64,000 bases of DNA from SSF26 sp037443945 (GTDB taxonomy: Bacteria; Chloroflexota; Anaerolineae; J102): positions 32,215 through 96,214 of the forward strand of contig JBBINH010000009.1 of assembly GCA_037443945.1 (NCBI GenBank), written 5' to 3'. Each line of letters starts with the position of its first letter. Position 1 is the stretch's first letter. The translations under genes were made by a program, and so were the position numbers. This document shows, piece by piece, positions 33,412 through 41,148 of the stretch. The notes under the pieces were generated by a model. It saw nothing but the letters and a program-made list of their open reading frames with translations. It was not told the origin of the DNA and did no database searches.

Positions 33412-34122
33412 CTACACGGCGAGCGATGGCGCGGGTCCCCTTGCGTCCACGCCGAAACGCGCACGGGTATGGGCATACACGCGCGCGGCGGCATAGGCAA
33501 AGGCCAGCCAGGCTACGGCATTGATGCTCTGCTCGATCCATTGCAGGACGATGGTCTGGTCGGGCATGCGGGCCATGCCGTTGAGCACAAAGACCCCGGC
33601 CAGGTTCAACACGAAGAGCCAGGCCGGCAACGGCAGCTTTTGACGAAAGCTGAAGACGATGAGGAGCACACCGGTCACCACGGTGGCCAGCACCATCACG
33701 GTCAGCAGAATCCGTTCCCAGGCCGGCGAATCGGGTCGCATGAGGGCCATGAGGACCGCGGCGACAAACACGACGCCGATAAAGACGGTCGGCGGTAACC
33801 AGCGGTGTCCGGTTGTCCGGCCGCGCATCTGCTGCATGGTCTGCCAGACGCCATAGGCCAGCAGTGTGTAGCCGGGCGCCATCAGGATAAACAGGCTGTT
33901 GTCCAACCAGACCACGTCGGTGCTCCCGCGCGAGAGCGCCATGATCAGCTTCCAGGTGGCTTTGGCCAGGCCACCCGCCACGGTCAGCACGGCCCCGACG
34001 GCTGCCACCCGTCCCCGGCCCATATCCACGTGGGCCACCATGCGCCCGATGTAAAACAGCCCCAGGGCTGTGAAGGCTACGGGCAGGTAATCCACCAGCG
34101 CCAACTCGAGCGTGTATCCCAT
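33412..34122 (-). CDS. Seven-helix membrane protein, unknown function (partner 1)
   Basis: Integral membrane protein (236 aa) with about seven predicted helices (for example 'VAFTALGLFYIGRMV', 'LFILMAPGYTLLAYGVW', 'PTVFIGVVFVAAVLMAL', 'ILLTVMVLATVVTGVLLIV'). No family is recognised and no ATP-binding or transporter signature is visible. The gene lies 15 nt after another seven-helix protein gene and 10 nt before the cysteine hydrolase, so both are within the catabolic operon. A two-component permease or a membrane oxidoreductase is possible, but this is speculation. Confidence 0.8.
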   Translation of the reverse strand: MGYTLELALVDYLPVAFTALGLFYIGRMVAHVDMGRGRVAAVGAVLTVAGGLAKATWKLIMALSRGSTDVVWLDNSLFILMAPGYTLLAYGVWQTMQQMRGRTTGHRWLPPTVFIGVVFVAAVLMALMRPDSPAWERILLTVMVLATVVTGVLLIVFSFRQKLPLPAWLFVLNLAGVFVLNGMARMPDQTIVLQWIEQSINAVAWLAFAYAAARVYAHTRARFGVDARGPAPSLAV

Positions 34123-34137
34123 GGCTCCCTCCTTGCT

Positions 34138-34827
34138 CTAACCGGCCTGGGACACCATGGCCGGGGCGGCTGGCGCGGCTTCGGCGCCCAGGAAACGCCG
34201 CGCCGTTACAACGGCGGTAAAGCCCATCACCACCTCGCCGATGCTGCCCAGGAAAAAGAGATTGCCCATGGCGGCGGCTGCGGCCACGAACATCACCAGG
34301 CTGCCCAGGGCCAATGCCATCCAGCGGACGCGCCGCCACAGCATGACCCCGGCCACCAGCAGGAACAGCATGGTGATCAGAGAGGCGAGGGGTGGGCCTT
34401 TGATGCCGCCTTCATTGACATAACGTAAGGTATCCATGACCGCGCGCGGCTGCATGTCCACGCGCACCAGGTCGGCGTAAATGCCCAACAGCACCAGCAG
34501 CGTGGCCGCCAGGCACACGACGGTGTGGTTGGTCTTGCTCTGGGCCCAACCGATGCCGGCCCGGCGCAGGATACCGAAGCCGAAGATCATGAGCAACGGC
34601 GTGAAGAGGGCATGGACGGCAAAACGGCCCAGGTTGAGTGCGCTCAGAAACCCGCCCTGGCCGATGAAGCGCCCCAAGAGAATGACCAGGGCGTCGTAGA
34701 CAAGACCGGCCAGTATCGCCAGCAAGACCAGGGCATAGGACGATCGCTGCTGCCCGTAGAGCCGACTGCTTTGCCAGGTCAGGTAGGCGAACAACACCGC
34801 CAGAACGAAGTAGAGTGCGGTAAGCAT
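34138..34827 (-). CDS. Seven-helix membrane protein, unknown function (partner 2)
   Basis: Integral membrane protein (229 aa) with about seven helices ('LTALYFVLAVLFAYLTW', 'ALVLLAILAGLVYDALVILLG', 'HALFTPLLMIFGFGIL', 'VVCLAATLLVLLGIYADLV'). The ATG at 34827 follows AAGGAGGAAGCC, a strong ribosome binding site. It is similar in size and topology to its downstream neighbour, suggesting that the two form a pair. No known family motif is seen. It is the second gene of the operon, 74 nt after the alpha/beta hydrolase. Confidence 0.8.
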   Translation of the reverse strand: MLTALYFVLAVLFAYLTWQSSRLYGQQRSSYALVLLAILAGLVYDALVILLGRFIGQGGFLSALNLGRFAVHALFTPLLMIFGFGILRRAGIGWAQSKTNHTVVCLAATLLVLLGIYADLVRVDMQPRAVMDTLRYVNEGGIKGPPLASLITMLFLLVAGVMLWRRVRWMALALGSLVMFVAAAAAMGNLFFLGSIGEVVMGFTAVVTARRFLGAEAAPAAPAMVSQAG

Positions 34828-34901
34828 GGCTTCCTCCTTATCAGGGTGTGGCGATCTGCAAACGATAAGGACAAAACGAGGATAAACTGCCGCCTGCGTT
34901 C

Positions 34902-35696
34902 TCAGGCCGACAGGAAAAAGCGACGCAGAGCTGCGGCCACCGCCTCGGGTTGACGATCGCACAGATAAGGGCCGGCATCGGGAATAACCAGCATAGAACC
35001 CTGCCGCAACAGGCCATGGGCCGATTCCAGCCCACTGCGTAGGGTGTCGTGCTCGCCGGCCATGACCAGCACGGGCCCGTCCAGAGCGGCCAGTTGCGCG
35101 GCCAGAGGCTGGGCAAAAACGGCATGATAGGCGGCCGTGGCCGCCTCGCCGGCCGCCTGGGTGAGCAACAGCTCCCGCTGGACGATCGCCAGAGGCAGAT
35201 CGGGGTCGCGACGGCGGATGCGTTGCCAGGTTGCCGTCAGGTGACTGCCATCAGGAGCGATGGCAAAGGGCGGGAGCGTGCTCAGCAACGCCGTCACCTG
35301 CGCCGGGCTGAGAAGCGGCGGACCGGACAGCGCCAGCTTGCGCACGAAGCCGGGATGGGCAAAGGCCATCTGAACGGCCAGAGCAGCACCGGTATGATGG
35401 CCGAAGAGATAACACGCGGTCACACCCAGGGACAGGAGGGCCGTGTAAAGGGCTTCGGCCAGGTCGGACAGCGTCCAGGGCATGGGCAACGGATCGGAAC
35501 TGCCGAAGCCGGGTGTATCCGGCGCCAGCAGGGGAAAGTCGTTGGCCAGCAGGCTCATCAACCTCTCGAACATGGCGCCGGAGCTGGCCGTCTGATGCAG
35601 GAGCACAAGGGGCAGACCTTCTGCCCGGCGCAGCTCCCGATAGTGGACCTGACCGGTGGGGATGTCCGTATAGCCCTTGCGGATGATTGCAGGCAT
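34902..35696 (-). CDS. Alpha/beta hydrolase-fold protein lacking the usual catalytic Ser and His
   Basis: Alpha/beta hydrolase-fold protein (264 aa), first gene of the leftward second operon. The fold markers are present: 'LPLVLLHQTASSGAMF', 'LLAPDTPGFGSSD' and the acid loop 'VLVMAGEHDTL'. The nucleophile elbow reads 'FGHHTGAAL', with His where Ser is expected. The usual catalytic His of 'GAGH' is replaced in 'DAGPYLCDRQPEAV'. A classical Ser hydrolase mechanism is therefore doubtful. Its location is comparable to that of N-formylmaleamate deformylase in nicotinate pathways, but the active site argues against a simple equivalence. It is controlled from the promoter with the shared palindrome. 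Confidence 0.82.
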   Translation of the reverse strand: MPAIIRKGYTDIPTGQVHYRELRRAEGLPLVLLHQTASSGAMFERLMSLLANDFPLLAPDTPGFGSSDPLPMPWTLSDLAEALYTALLSLGVTACYLFGHHTGAALAVQMAFAHPGFVRKLALSGPPLLSPAQVTALLSTLPPFAIAPDGSHLTATWQRIRRRDPDLPLAIVQRELLLTQAAGEAATAAYHAVFAQPLAAQLAALDGPVLVMAGEHDTLRSGLESAHGLLRQGSMLVIPDAGPYLCDRQPEAVAAALRRFFLSA

Positions 35697-35720
35697 CGCC
35701 GTCCGATTTGCAGATAAGAT

Positions 35721-35738
35721 GATATAATGTTATAACAT
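35721..35738. promoter_or_regulatory. Probable GntR operator in the divergent promoter of the second operon
   Basis: GATATAATGTTATAACAT contains TATAATGTTATAAC, which differs at one position from the operator at 27147-27160. It also contains the perfect palindrome ATGTTATAACAT (35727-35738). A leftward TTGACG -35 lies at 35750-35755, and a rightward TATAAT -10 overlaps the site (35723-35728). Binding here could control both the leftward operon and the divergent maleate isomerase-like gene. Confidence 0.62.
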
Positions 35739-35787
35739 TTGTGTTGCTTCGTCAAATTCTCTTTACCCCCTGCAAGGAGGGACGACC

Positions 35788-36531
35788 ATGACCGATGCCC
35801 TTGGCTGGCGGAAAAAGTTCGGGGTGATCGTGCCCAGCACGAACACCATCGTGGAGCCCGACTTCTACCGGATGAGCGTGCCGGGTGTGACGGCTCACAT
35901 CGGCCGCATCCACATCCGCGACCAGAATCTGAGCAGCGATGAGGCCTTTCAGAATCTGCTGCAGCAGATCCGCATCGAGATCAAGTACGCCATCGAGCGG
36001 GTGCTGACGGCCGAGCCGGATTACATGGTGATGGGTATGAGTGCCGAGACCTTCTGGGATGGCGTCGAGGGCAACCGTCGCTTCATCAAGATGATCTCGG
36101 ACTGGGCCGGTGGACTGCGCGTGGCCACCGGCGCCGAGGCCTGCGAGCGGGCGCTGAAGCGGTTCGGTGTTCGCAAGATCGGCGTTGTAACCCCTTATCA
36201 ACCCATCGGCGACCGCAACGTGGTGCGCTTTTTCAACGATATCGGCTTCGAGGTCACGGCCATCAAGGGATTGCGCTGTCCGACGGCCGTCGCCATCGCC
36301 CATGTCACCGAGGACGAGCTGCGCCGGGCACTGATCGAGGTCAACCGCGATGCCGACGCGCTGGTCCAGGTGGGCACAAACCTGAGTATGGTCCGTCTGG
36401 CGGACGAAGCGGAACGCTGGCTGGGCAAGCCGGTGATCGCCATCAACGCCGCCACCTGGTGGATGGCCCTGCGCGACAACGGCATCGAGGACAAGGTGTA
36501 CGGCTGCGGCCGCCTGTTACGCGAGTTCTAG
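35788..36531 (+). CDS. Maleate isomerase/arylmalonate decarboxylase-like protein without the expected cysteines
   Basis: Asp/Glu racemase-superfamily protein (247 aa) closest in layout to maleate cis-trans isomerase ('FGVIVPSTNTIVEPDFYRM', 'FGVRKIGVVTPYQPIGDRNVVRFF', 'LGKPVIAINAATWWMAL'). Maleate isomerases use one Cys in each half. Here the first site reads 'VMGMSAETFWDG' and the second 'QVGTNLSM', so neither Cys is present. The reaction may therefore differ from isomerisation. It is transcribed away from the second operon across the shared operator. An AAGGAGGG ribosome binding site precedes the ATG. Confidence 0.85.
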   Translation: MTDALGWRKKFGVIVPSTNTIVEPDFYRMSVPGVTAHIGRIHIRDQNLSSDEAFQNLLQQIRIEIKYAIERVLTAEPDYMVMGMSAETFWDGVEGNRRFIKMISDWAGGLRVATGAEACERALKRFGVRKIGVVTPYQPIGDRNVVRFFNDIGFEVTAIKGLRCPTAVAIAHVTEDELRRALIEVNRDADALVQVGTNLSMVRLADEAERWLGKPVIAINAATWWMALRDNGIEDKVYGCGRLLREF

Positions 36532-36606
36532 ACCGTTTCCGCTCCCCCCGGCAGGCGGTTCCCCCGTTCTGCTTGCCGGTTCCGCGTCCGTTCTCTGCCT
36601 GCGGCC

Positions 36607-37698
36607 TCACCAGGGTGGGCGAAAGCCTTCACCGGCCAGGGCGGCGATGATGCGCCGATCGGTGCGGGCAAAGGCGAAGGCCTCCAGCTCTTCGGCCCTG
36701 ACCCAGCGCCAGGCCTCCACGCCCAGGGTTTGCGGTTCGCCTTCGAGATGCCGGGCGTGATAGGCATGGAGGGTGATGCGAAAGTGGCTGTAGGCGTGGT
36801 CGAAGCTGAGCACGTGCCGGTCCACGGCCACGCGGATGCCCAACTCCTCGGCCAGCTCGCGTTCCAGGGCTTGGGGCAGGCTCTCTCCGGGCTGCCGCTT
36901 GCCGCCGGGAAATTCCCACAATCCGCCGAGCATGCCGTCCGATGGACGCCGGGCGATGAGGAAGTGGTCGGGCAGGCGGGCATGCCAGACGATACCCGCC
37001 ACGACGTCGTAATGGGGAGGCCGACGTCGCGGCCGGCGCACGGGCCGTTGCTTCTGGGTCCCGCGTGCGCGCGCCAGGCAAAAGGCGGCCAGAGGGCAGT
37101 GGTCACAGGCCGGTCGCCGCGGACGGCAGAGGGTGGCGCCGACCTCCATCAGGGCCTGATTGAACTCGCCGGGCCGTTCCGGATCGACCAGTTCGGCCGC
37201 TCGCGCCCATAAGCGTTCCGTTGTCCCCGGTTCCTCCAAGGGCGTGGCGATATCGTCAAGACGGGCCAGGACCCGACGGACATTGCCGTCCACCACCGGC
37301 ACGGGTAGGCCGAAGGCAATGGCACGGATGGCGCCGGCCGTATAGCGGCCGATGCCCGGCAGCGCCAGCAGGGCGGCCTCGTCTGAAGGCAATTCGCCGT
37401 TATAGTCCCGCACCACGATCTGCGCCGCCTGATGGAGGTGGTGGGCCCGCCGGTAATACCCCATTCCCTCCCACACCTTGAGCACATCGGCCCGATCGGC
37501 CGCAGCCAGGGCCTGGATTGTGGGAAAACGGGCCAGAAAACGTTCGTAATAGGGCAGCACCGTGGCGACCTGGGTCTGCTGCAGCATGGTCTCGCTCACC
37601 CAGACCCGATAAGGGGTCGGGTCATGGCGCCAGGGCAGGGCGCGACGATGCCGGTCAAACCAATCCAGCAGGCAACGTCTGAGTTCGACTACGTTCAT
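36607..37698 (-). CDS. mutY: A/G-specific adenine DNA glycosylase MutY
   Basis: Base-excision repair enzyme (363 aa) removing adenine opposite 8-oxoguanine. The helix-hairpin-helix is 'LLALPGIGRYTAGAI' with catalytic Asp in 'VPVVDGNVRRVLARL'. The [4Fe-4S] ligands are in 'CRPRRPACDHCPLAAFC'. A C-terminal MutT-like domain contains an apparently complete Nudix box ('GGKRQPGESLPQALERELAE' followed by Glu-Leu-Gly), which MutY enzymes often lack. I chose the ATG at 37698, which overlaps the preceding small gene by 4 nt. The open frame continues far upstream, but that part overlaps another gene. Confidence 0.93.
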   Translation of the reverse strand: MNVVELRRCLLDWFDRHRRALPWRHDPTPYRVWVSETMLQQTQVATVLPYYERFLARFPTIQALAAADRADVLKVWEGMGYYRRAHHLHQAAQIVVRDYNGELPSDEAALLALPGIGRYTAGAIRAIAFGLPVPVVDGNVRRVLARLDDIATPLEEPGTTERLWARAAELVDPERPGEFNQALMEVGATLCRPRRPACDHCPLAAFCLARARGTQKQRPVRRPRRRPPHYDVVAGIVWHARLPDHFLIARRPSDGMLGGLWEFPGGKRQPGESLPQALERELAEELGIRVAVDRHVLSFDHAYSHFRITLHAYHARHLEGEPQTLGVEAWRWVRAEELEAFAFARTDRRIIAALAGEGFRPPW

Positions 37699-37901
37699 GG
37701 GCCGGCGATCAGGCCGAGGCATTGCCACAGCAGCGGACTGAGCATGAACACCGCTGCGATCAACCACATCCACAGCGGTACGCCCAGGAAACGCAGCACC
37801 CGGCGCGCTTTGGGCGCTTCCGGTCGGGGCAACGGTGTCTGGCAACGCCAGCAGACGGTTTTGTCGTCGGGATTCCAGGTCTGGCACTGGGGGCAGTTCA
37901 T
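37695..37901 (-). CDS. Small zinc-ribbon membrane protein
   Basis: A 68-aa protein with an N-terminal CxxC...CxxC zinc ribbon ('MNCPQCQTWNPDDKTVCWRC') and a C-terminal transmembrane helix ('VPLWMWLIAAVFMLSPLLW'). It overlaps the mutY start by 4 nt (ATGA), which supports it as a real, translationally coupled gene. Function unknown. Such zinc-ribbon tail-anchored proteins are common beside housekeeping genes. Confidence 0.72.
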   Translation of the reverse strand: MNCPQCQTWNPDDKTVCWRCQTPLPRPEAPKARRVLRFLGVPLWMWLIAAVFMLSPLLWQCLGLIAGP

Positions 37902-37991
37902 GGCCGTTTGCCAACCGCTCAGGAAAGACTCTACAAGGCCACACCCGTTCCTCGGCCCCGCGGTTCGGCACCGGTCGTTGAGCCGTTTCGT

Positions 37992-39083
37992 TCAGGTGGA
38001 GTCGGCGGTCCGCGCGCGCAGTCGGGCTTTCAGGGCTTCGGGCACGTGGCCCAGCTCGGACAGACGGGCGATCAGGGTTTCGGGATCGGGTGGGGGTTCG
38101 TCGGGAAAAGGCATGGCGTTCGCCGTCGTCGGCGCCGATGGGCTTGCGGTTGCCTCCTCGGCCTCGGTCAGATGGGCCATCATGGCGGCCGGAGGGGTTT
38201 CGATCAGGCGCAGGAAGAAATCCTCGACATCGGTGAAATAGGTCTGACAACCGATGGTCTTAGGCAGGCCCGGCCGTAGAAAGCAGGGCTGTTCGGGCAG
38301 CAGGCCGGGCGGATACGGCGGTGTGATCAGGAGGAGGGCGTTGGCCAGGGCCTGGGCAAAGCCGACGACATGAACGGCCAGACGGCTGTCGGGGGCAACG
38401 AGAGCATGATCGGGGCGCAGAGGGCTGATGAGCAGGCCGCGGCCGGCCATCAGGGCACGGGCCAGGGCCGGCGGTGGGGAATAGGCTGCCAGACCCTGCG
38501 GGATGACCAGGGCCAGGGGCGCCTCGGCCCGCAGAAGTTGCCGCGCCACGTCGACGGCAAAACCGGGGCGGGCCACCAGCATGGGCAAGGCGCCTTCGGC
38601 GCCGAGCGCCGCGAGGGTTTCGGCCGTCCAGGCAACGGCGGTCGCATCGGGCGGATCGCCGGCCAGGGCCAGTACCGTCGGCAGCTCGAGCAAGCCGATG
38701 TCACCGACGTAGCTGATCAGCAGCGGTCGCGCCCCAGGCTCCAGATGGCGCGTCAGGGTCTCCGGGTAGGCCGCTTCGTCCCAATGGAGCAGGCCGATCC
38801 CGGCCTGTTGCCAGGCCAACAGCCGCCGTCCCACCGCTTCCAGCGCTTCGTACCGGGCGAGCAGTTGATCGCGCTCGGCGTCCTCTAAATCCAGAGCCAC
38901 GCGCCACAGCTCGGGTTCGATCTGCAGAACCTCGTACAGGCTGCCCATGCCTATGCGCCCCACCTGTTGCACAAGCTGCTTGACCCGCCGCATGCTCAGG
39001 CCGGTTTCGTAGGCCAGCCAATAGCGGGCGGCCGTTTCGGCCAGCCGAGTCTGGGTTTCGCGAGGCAAAACGGTTTCGTCCAT
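37992..39083 (-). CDS. Degenerate DprA/Smf-like protein
   Basis: Protein of 363 aa with the outline of DprA (DNA-processing protein, RecA loader in transformation). A helical N-terminus precedes 'AAYPETLTRHLEPGARPLLISYVGDIGLL', and 'ALVIPQGLAAYSPPPALARALMAGRGLLISPL' then resembles the Rossmann-like half. The DNA-binding 'GSR' and 'RNRI' motifs of true DprA are absent (the equivalent positions read 'LAGDPPDAT' and 'APDSRLAVHV'), so this is a diverged paralogue. I chose the ATG at 39083 because upstream sequence is non-coding repeat. It is divergent from the YigZ gene. Confidence 0.68.
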   Translation of the reverse strand: MDETVLPRETQTRLAETAARYWLAYETGLSMRRVKQLVQQVGRIGMGSLYEVLQIEPELWRVALDLEDAERDQLLARYEALEAVGRRLLAWQQAGIGLLHWDEAAYPETLTRHLEPGARPLLISYVGDIGLLELPTVLALAGDPPDATAVAWTAETLAALGAEGALPMLVARPGFAVDVARQLLRAEAPLALVIPQGLAAYSPPPALARALMAGRGLLISPLRPDHALVAPDSRLAVHVVGFAQALANALLLITPPYPPGLLPEQPCFLRPGLPKTIGCQTYFTDVEDFFLRLIETPPAAMMAHLTEAEEATASPSAPTTANAMPFPDEPPPDPETLIARLSELGHVPEALKARLRARTADST

Positions 39084-39128
39084 AATAAATAGGCTGTAGT
39101 GTAGCACAAAACCGTCGTCATGGCGAGG

Positions 39129-39149
39129 AACGTTCGAACGTTGGAACGG
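39129..39149. repeat. AACGTTCGAACGTT palindrome (repeat relative)
   Basis: A perfect 14-bp palindrome (39129-39142) followed by GGAACGG, between two divergent genes. It is related to the tandem AACGTTC repeats at 27242-27273. It could be an intergenic repeat family of this genome. Confidence 0.55.
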
Positions 39150-39192
39150 CGGTGTTACGATAGGCAACCGTTGCCTTCCCTGTTTTGCCCCT

Positions 39193-39822
39193 ATGCCTGT
39201 CATGCGCTATCCGGTTCCCGCCGGTATCCATCGTGTGGAAACGGTCATCCACCGCAGCCGTTTCATCACCACCGTCGGCCCGGCGCCGACGGTGGAGGCC
39301 GCGCGCACCTTCATCGCCGCTATCCGCCGCGAGTTTGCCGATGCCACGCATAACGCCTGGGCCTATCTGGTAGGACCGCCGGGTCATACGGCCCAGGTTG
39401 GTTTCAGCGACGATGGCGAACCCCACGGCACGGCCGGTCGTCCCATGCTCGATGTGCTGGTCCACAGCGGTGTGGGCGATATCGTGGCCGTGGTCACCCG
39501 CTATTTCGGCGGCGTCCTCCTGGGCAAAGGCGGGCTGGCGCGCGCCTATAGCGGCGGGGTGAAACTGGCCCTGGCGGATATGCCCCGGGCGGAGCGGGTC
39601 GAGCACGCGCGCGTGACGTTGACCCTCCCCTACACCTTCCTCAAACCGCTGCGGCTTCTCTTACCGAGCTTTGCCGCCGAAGTCGTGGCCGAAGCTTACG
39701 CCGCCGATGTCACGTTACAGTTGCAGGTACCGGCCGACCGTCGCGCTGACTTTTGCCGAGCCGTGGAGGGGCTGACGCAAGGCCAGGCGGTCATGGAATG
39801 GAAACCGCAAGAAAGCTCCTGA
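39193..39822 (+). CDS. YigZ/IMPACT family protein
   Basis: Protein of 209 aa of the YigZ (UPF0029/IMPACT) family. Conserved segments include 'SRFITTVGPAPTVEAARTFI', 'ATHNAWAYLVG', 'FSDDGEPHGTAGRPMLDVL' and 'VTRYFGGVLLGKGGLARAYSGGV'. The C-terminal half is the small ferredoxin-like domain of the family. A role in translation or RNA-related regulation has been suggested for homologues. The ATG at 39193 is used, and the ATG at 39202 is an alternative. Confidence 0.92.
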   Translation: MPVMRYPVPAGIHRVETVIHRSRFITTVGPAPTVEAARTFIAAIRREFADATHNAWAYLVGPPGHTAQVGFSDDGEPHGTAGRPMLDVLVHSGVGDIVAVVTRYFGGVLLGKGGLARAYSGGVKLALADMPRAERVEHARVTLTLPYTFLKPLRLLLPSFAAEVVAEAYAADVTLQLQVPADRRADFCRAVEGLTQGQAVMEWKPQESS

Positions 39823-39843
39823 GCCTTGCCGGTGTTTCGTCGG

Positions 39844-41112
39844 CTAGACGGCGCCCGCCGTGTAGGCCTGGTCGAGCAATTGCACGGTGTGGTAGATGGG
39901 GAGAGGATGGCCGTTCCGGCGCAGATGGGCTTCGATCTGCACCATACAGCCGATGTTGCCCGTGACCAGAGCCTCGGCGCCGGTGCTGAGGATGGCTTGG
40001 GCCTTGCGTGCGCCCAGTTGTGCGGCCAGGTCGGGATGTTCCAGGTTGTAAGTTCCGGCCGAACCGCAGCACTGGTCGGCTTCCGGGATCTCGAGCAGGG
40101 TGAGATTGGGGATCTGCCGCAACAACCGTCGCGGGGCTTCGCGCACACCCTGAGCATGGGCCAGATGGCAGGCATCGTGATAGGCAACCCGCAGCGGTTG
40201 GGGCAACGGTGGTGGCGCCGGGTCCAGGCCGAGTTGGTCCAAAAAGGCGCTGATGTCCTTGGTTCGGGCTGCCAGCCGCCGTGCGGCCTCTTCCTCGGCG
40301 CTGCCGGCCAGTAGGAGCGGGTATTCGTGCATTCCCGATCCACAGCCGGCGGCATTGGTGATCACGGCATCGAAGCCGTCGGCGAAGGCGCGCACATTGG
40401 CTCGCGCCAGCGCTTGCGCCCGTCTGGTCTCACCCGCATGGATGGCCAGGGCGCCACAGCATCCTTGCCGAGGAGGCACGACGACCTCGACCCCATTGCG
40501 CCGCAGCACGCGCAGGGTAGCCCAGTTGATGCCGGGGTTGAGGACCTGTTGGACACATCCCGCCAGCAAGGCCACGCGCGCCCGCCGCCTGCCCAGGGCC
40601 GGATAGACGGCCGGCAACGGTTCGGCTGCAGGCAAGGCGGCAGGGAGCAGATCGAGCAAAGGCCGCCACGCCGCCGGCAACCGGTTGCGCCAGGCTTTGA
40701 CCAGGCGACCCGCCCGGATCGCCACCCGAAAGCGGCCGGGATAGGGCAAGGTGGTGTGCAGGAGCCAACGCTGCAGCCGCTCCGCCTTGCTGCGCCGGCG
40801 CTTGGACGCAAACAGGCCGCGGAAGGGCATCAGCAGCTCGCCGTAGGCCACGCCGGAAGGGCAGGCCGGCACACAGGCCTGACATCCCAGGCAACGGTCG
40901 ATAAACGGCAAGGCCTCTGCGGCGGCCAGGTTGCCTTCGAGCACATCCTTCATCAGCACGATCCGCCCGCGGGGCGAGTCCATCTCTTCCCCCAATAGAC
41001 GGTAGGTCGGACACGGGGCCAGGCAAAACCCACAATGCACACAAGCAGCCACGGCGGCAGCCATGGCGGGCCCTTGCGGACCCAATGTTTCCACAGGAAT
41101 GGTGTGGCGCAT
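39844..41112 (-). CDS. glcF: Glycolate oxidase iron-sulfur subunit GlcF
   Basis: Iron-sulfur subunit (422 aa) of glycolate/lactate-type oxidase. Two [4Fe-4S] motifs are near the N-terminus ('CVHCGFCLAPCPTY' and 'CLGCQACVPACPSG'). Two CCG domains are visible in the C-terminal half ('PRQGCCGALAIHAGE', 'EADQCCGSAGTYNLEHP'). It passes electrons from the flavin subunits to the quinone pool. It is the last gene of the glcD-glcE-glcF order, after a metallo-hydrolase. Confidence 0.95.
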   Translation of the reverse strand: MRHTIPVETLGPQGPAMAAAVAACVHCGFCLAPCPTYRLLGEEMDSPRGRIVLMKDVLEGNLAAAEALPFIDRCLGCQACVPACPSGVAYGELLMPFRGLFASKRRRSKAERLQRWLLHTTLPYPGRFRVAIRAGRLVKAWRNRLPAAWRPLLDLLPAALPAAEPLPAVYPALGRRRARVALLAGCVQQVLNPGINWATLRVLRRNGVEVVVPPRQGCCGALAIHAGETRRAQALARANVRAFADGFDAVITNAAGCGSGMHEYPLLLAGSAEEEAARRLAARTKDISAFLDQLGLDPAPPPLPQPLRVAYHDACHLAHAQGVREAPRRLLRQIPNLTLLEIPEADQCCGSAGTYNLEHPDLAAQLGARKAQAILSTGAEALVTGNIGCMVQIEAHLRRNGHPLPIYHTVQLLDQAYTAGAV

Positions 41113-41148
41113 AGGCAGAGGAACAGGGCAGGCGCAAATGGGCGAGGC

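Noticed and set aside
36607..38250. 547-aa version of MutY
   Set aside because: The N-terminal 184 residues are non-conserved and overlap the zinc-ribbon gene. The ATG at 37698 gives the normal MutY start.
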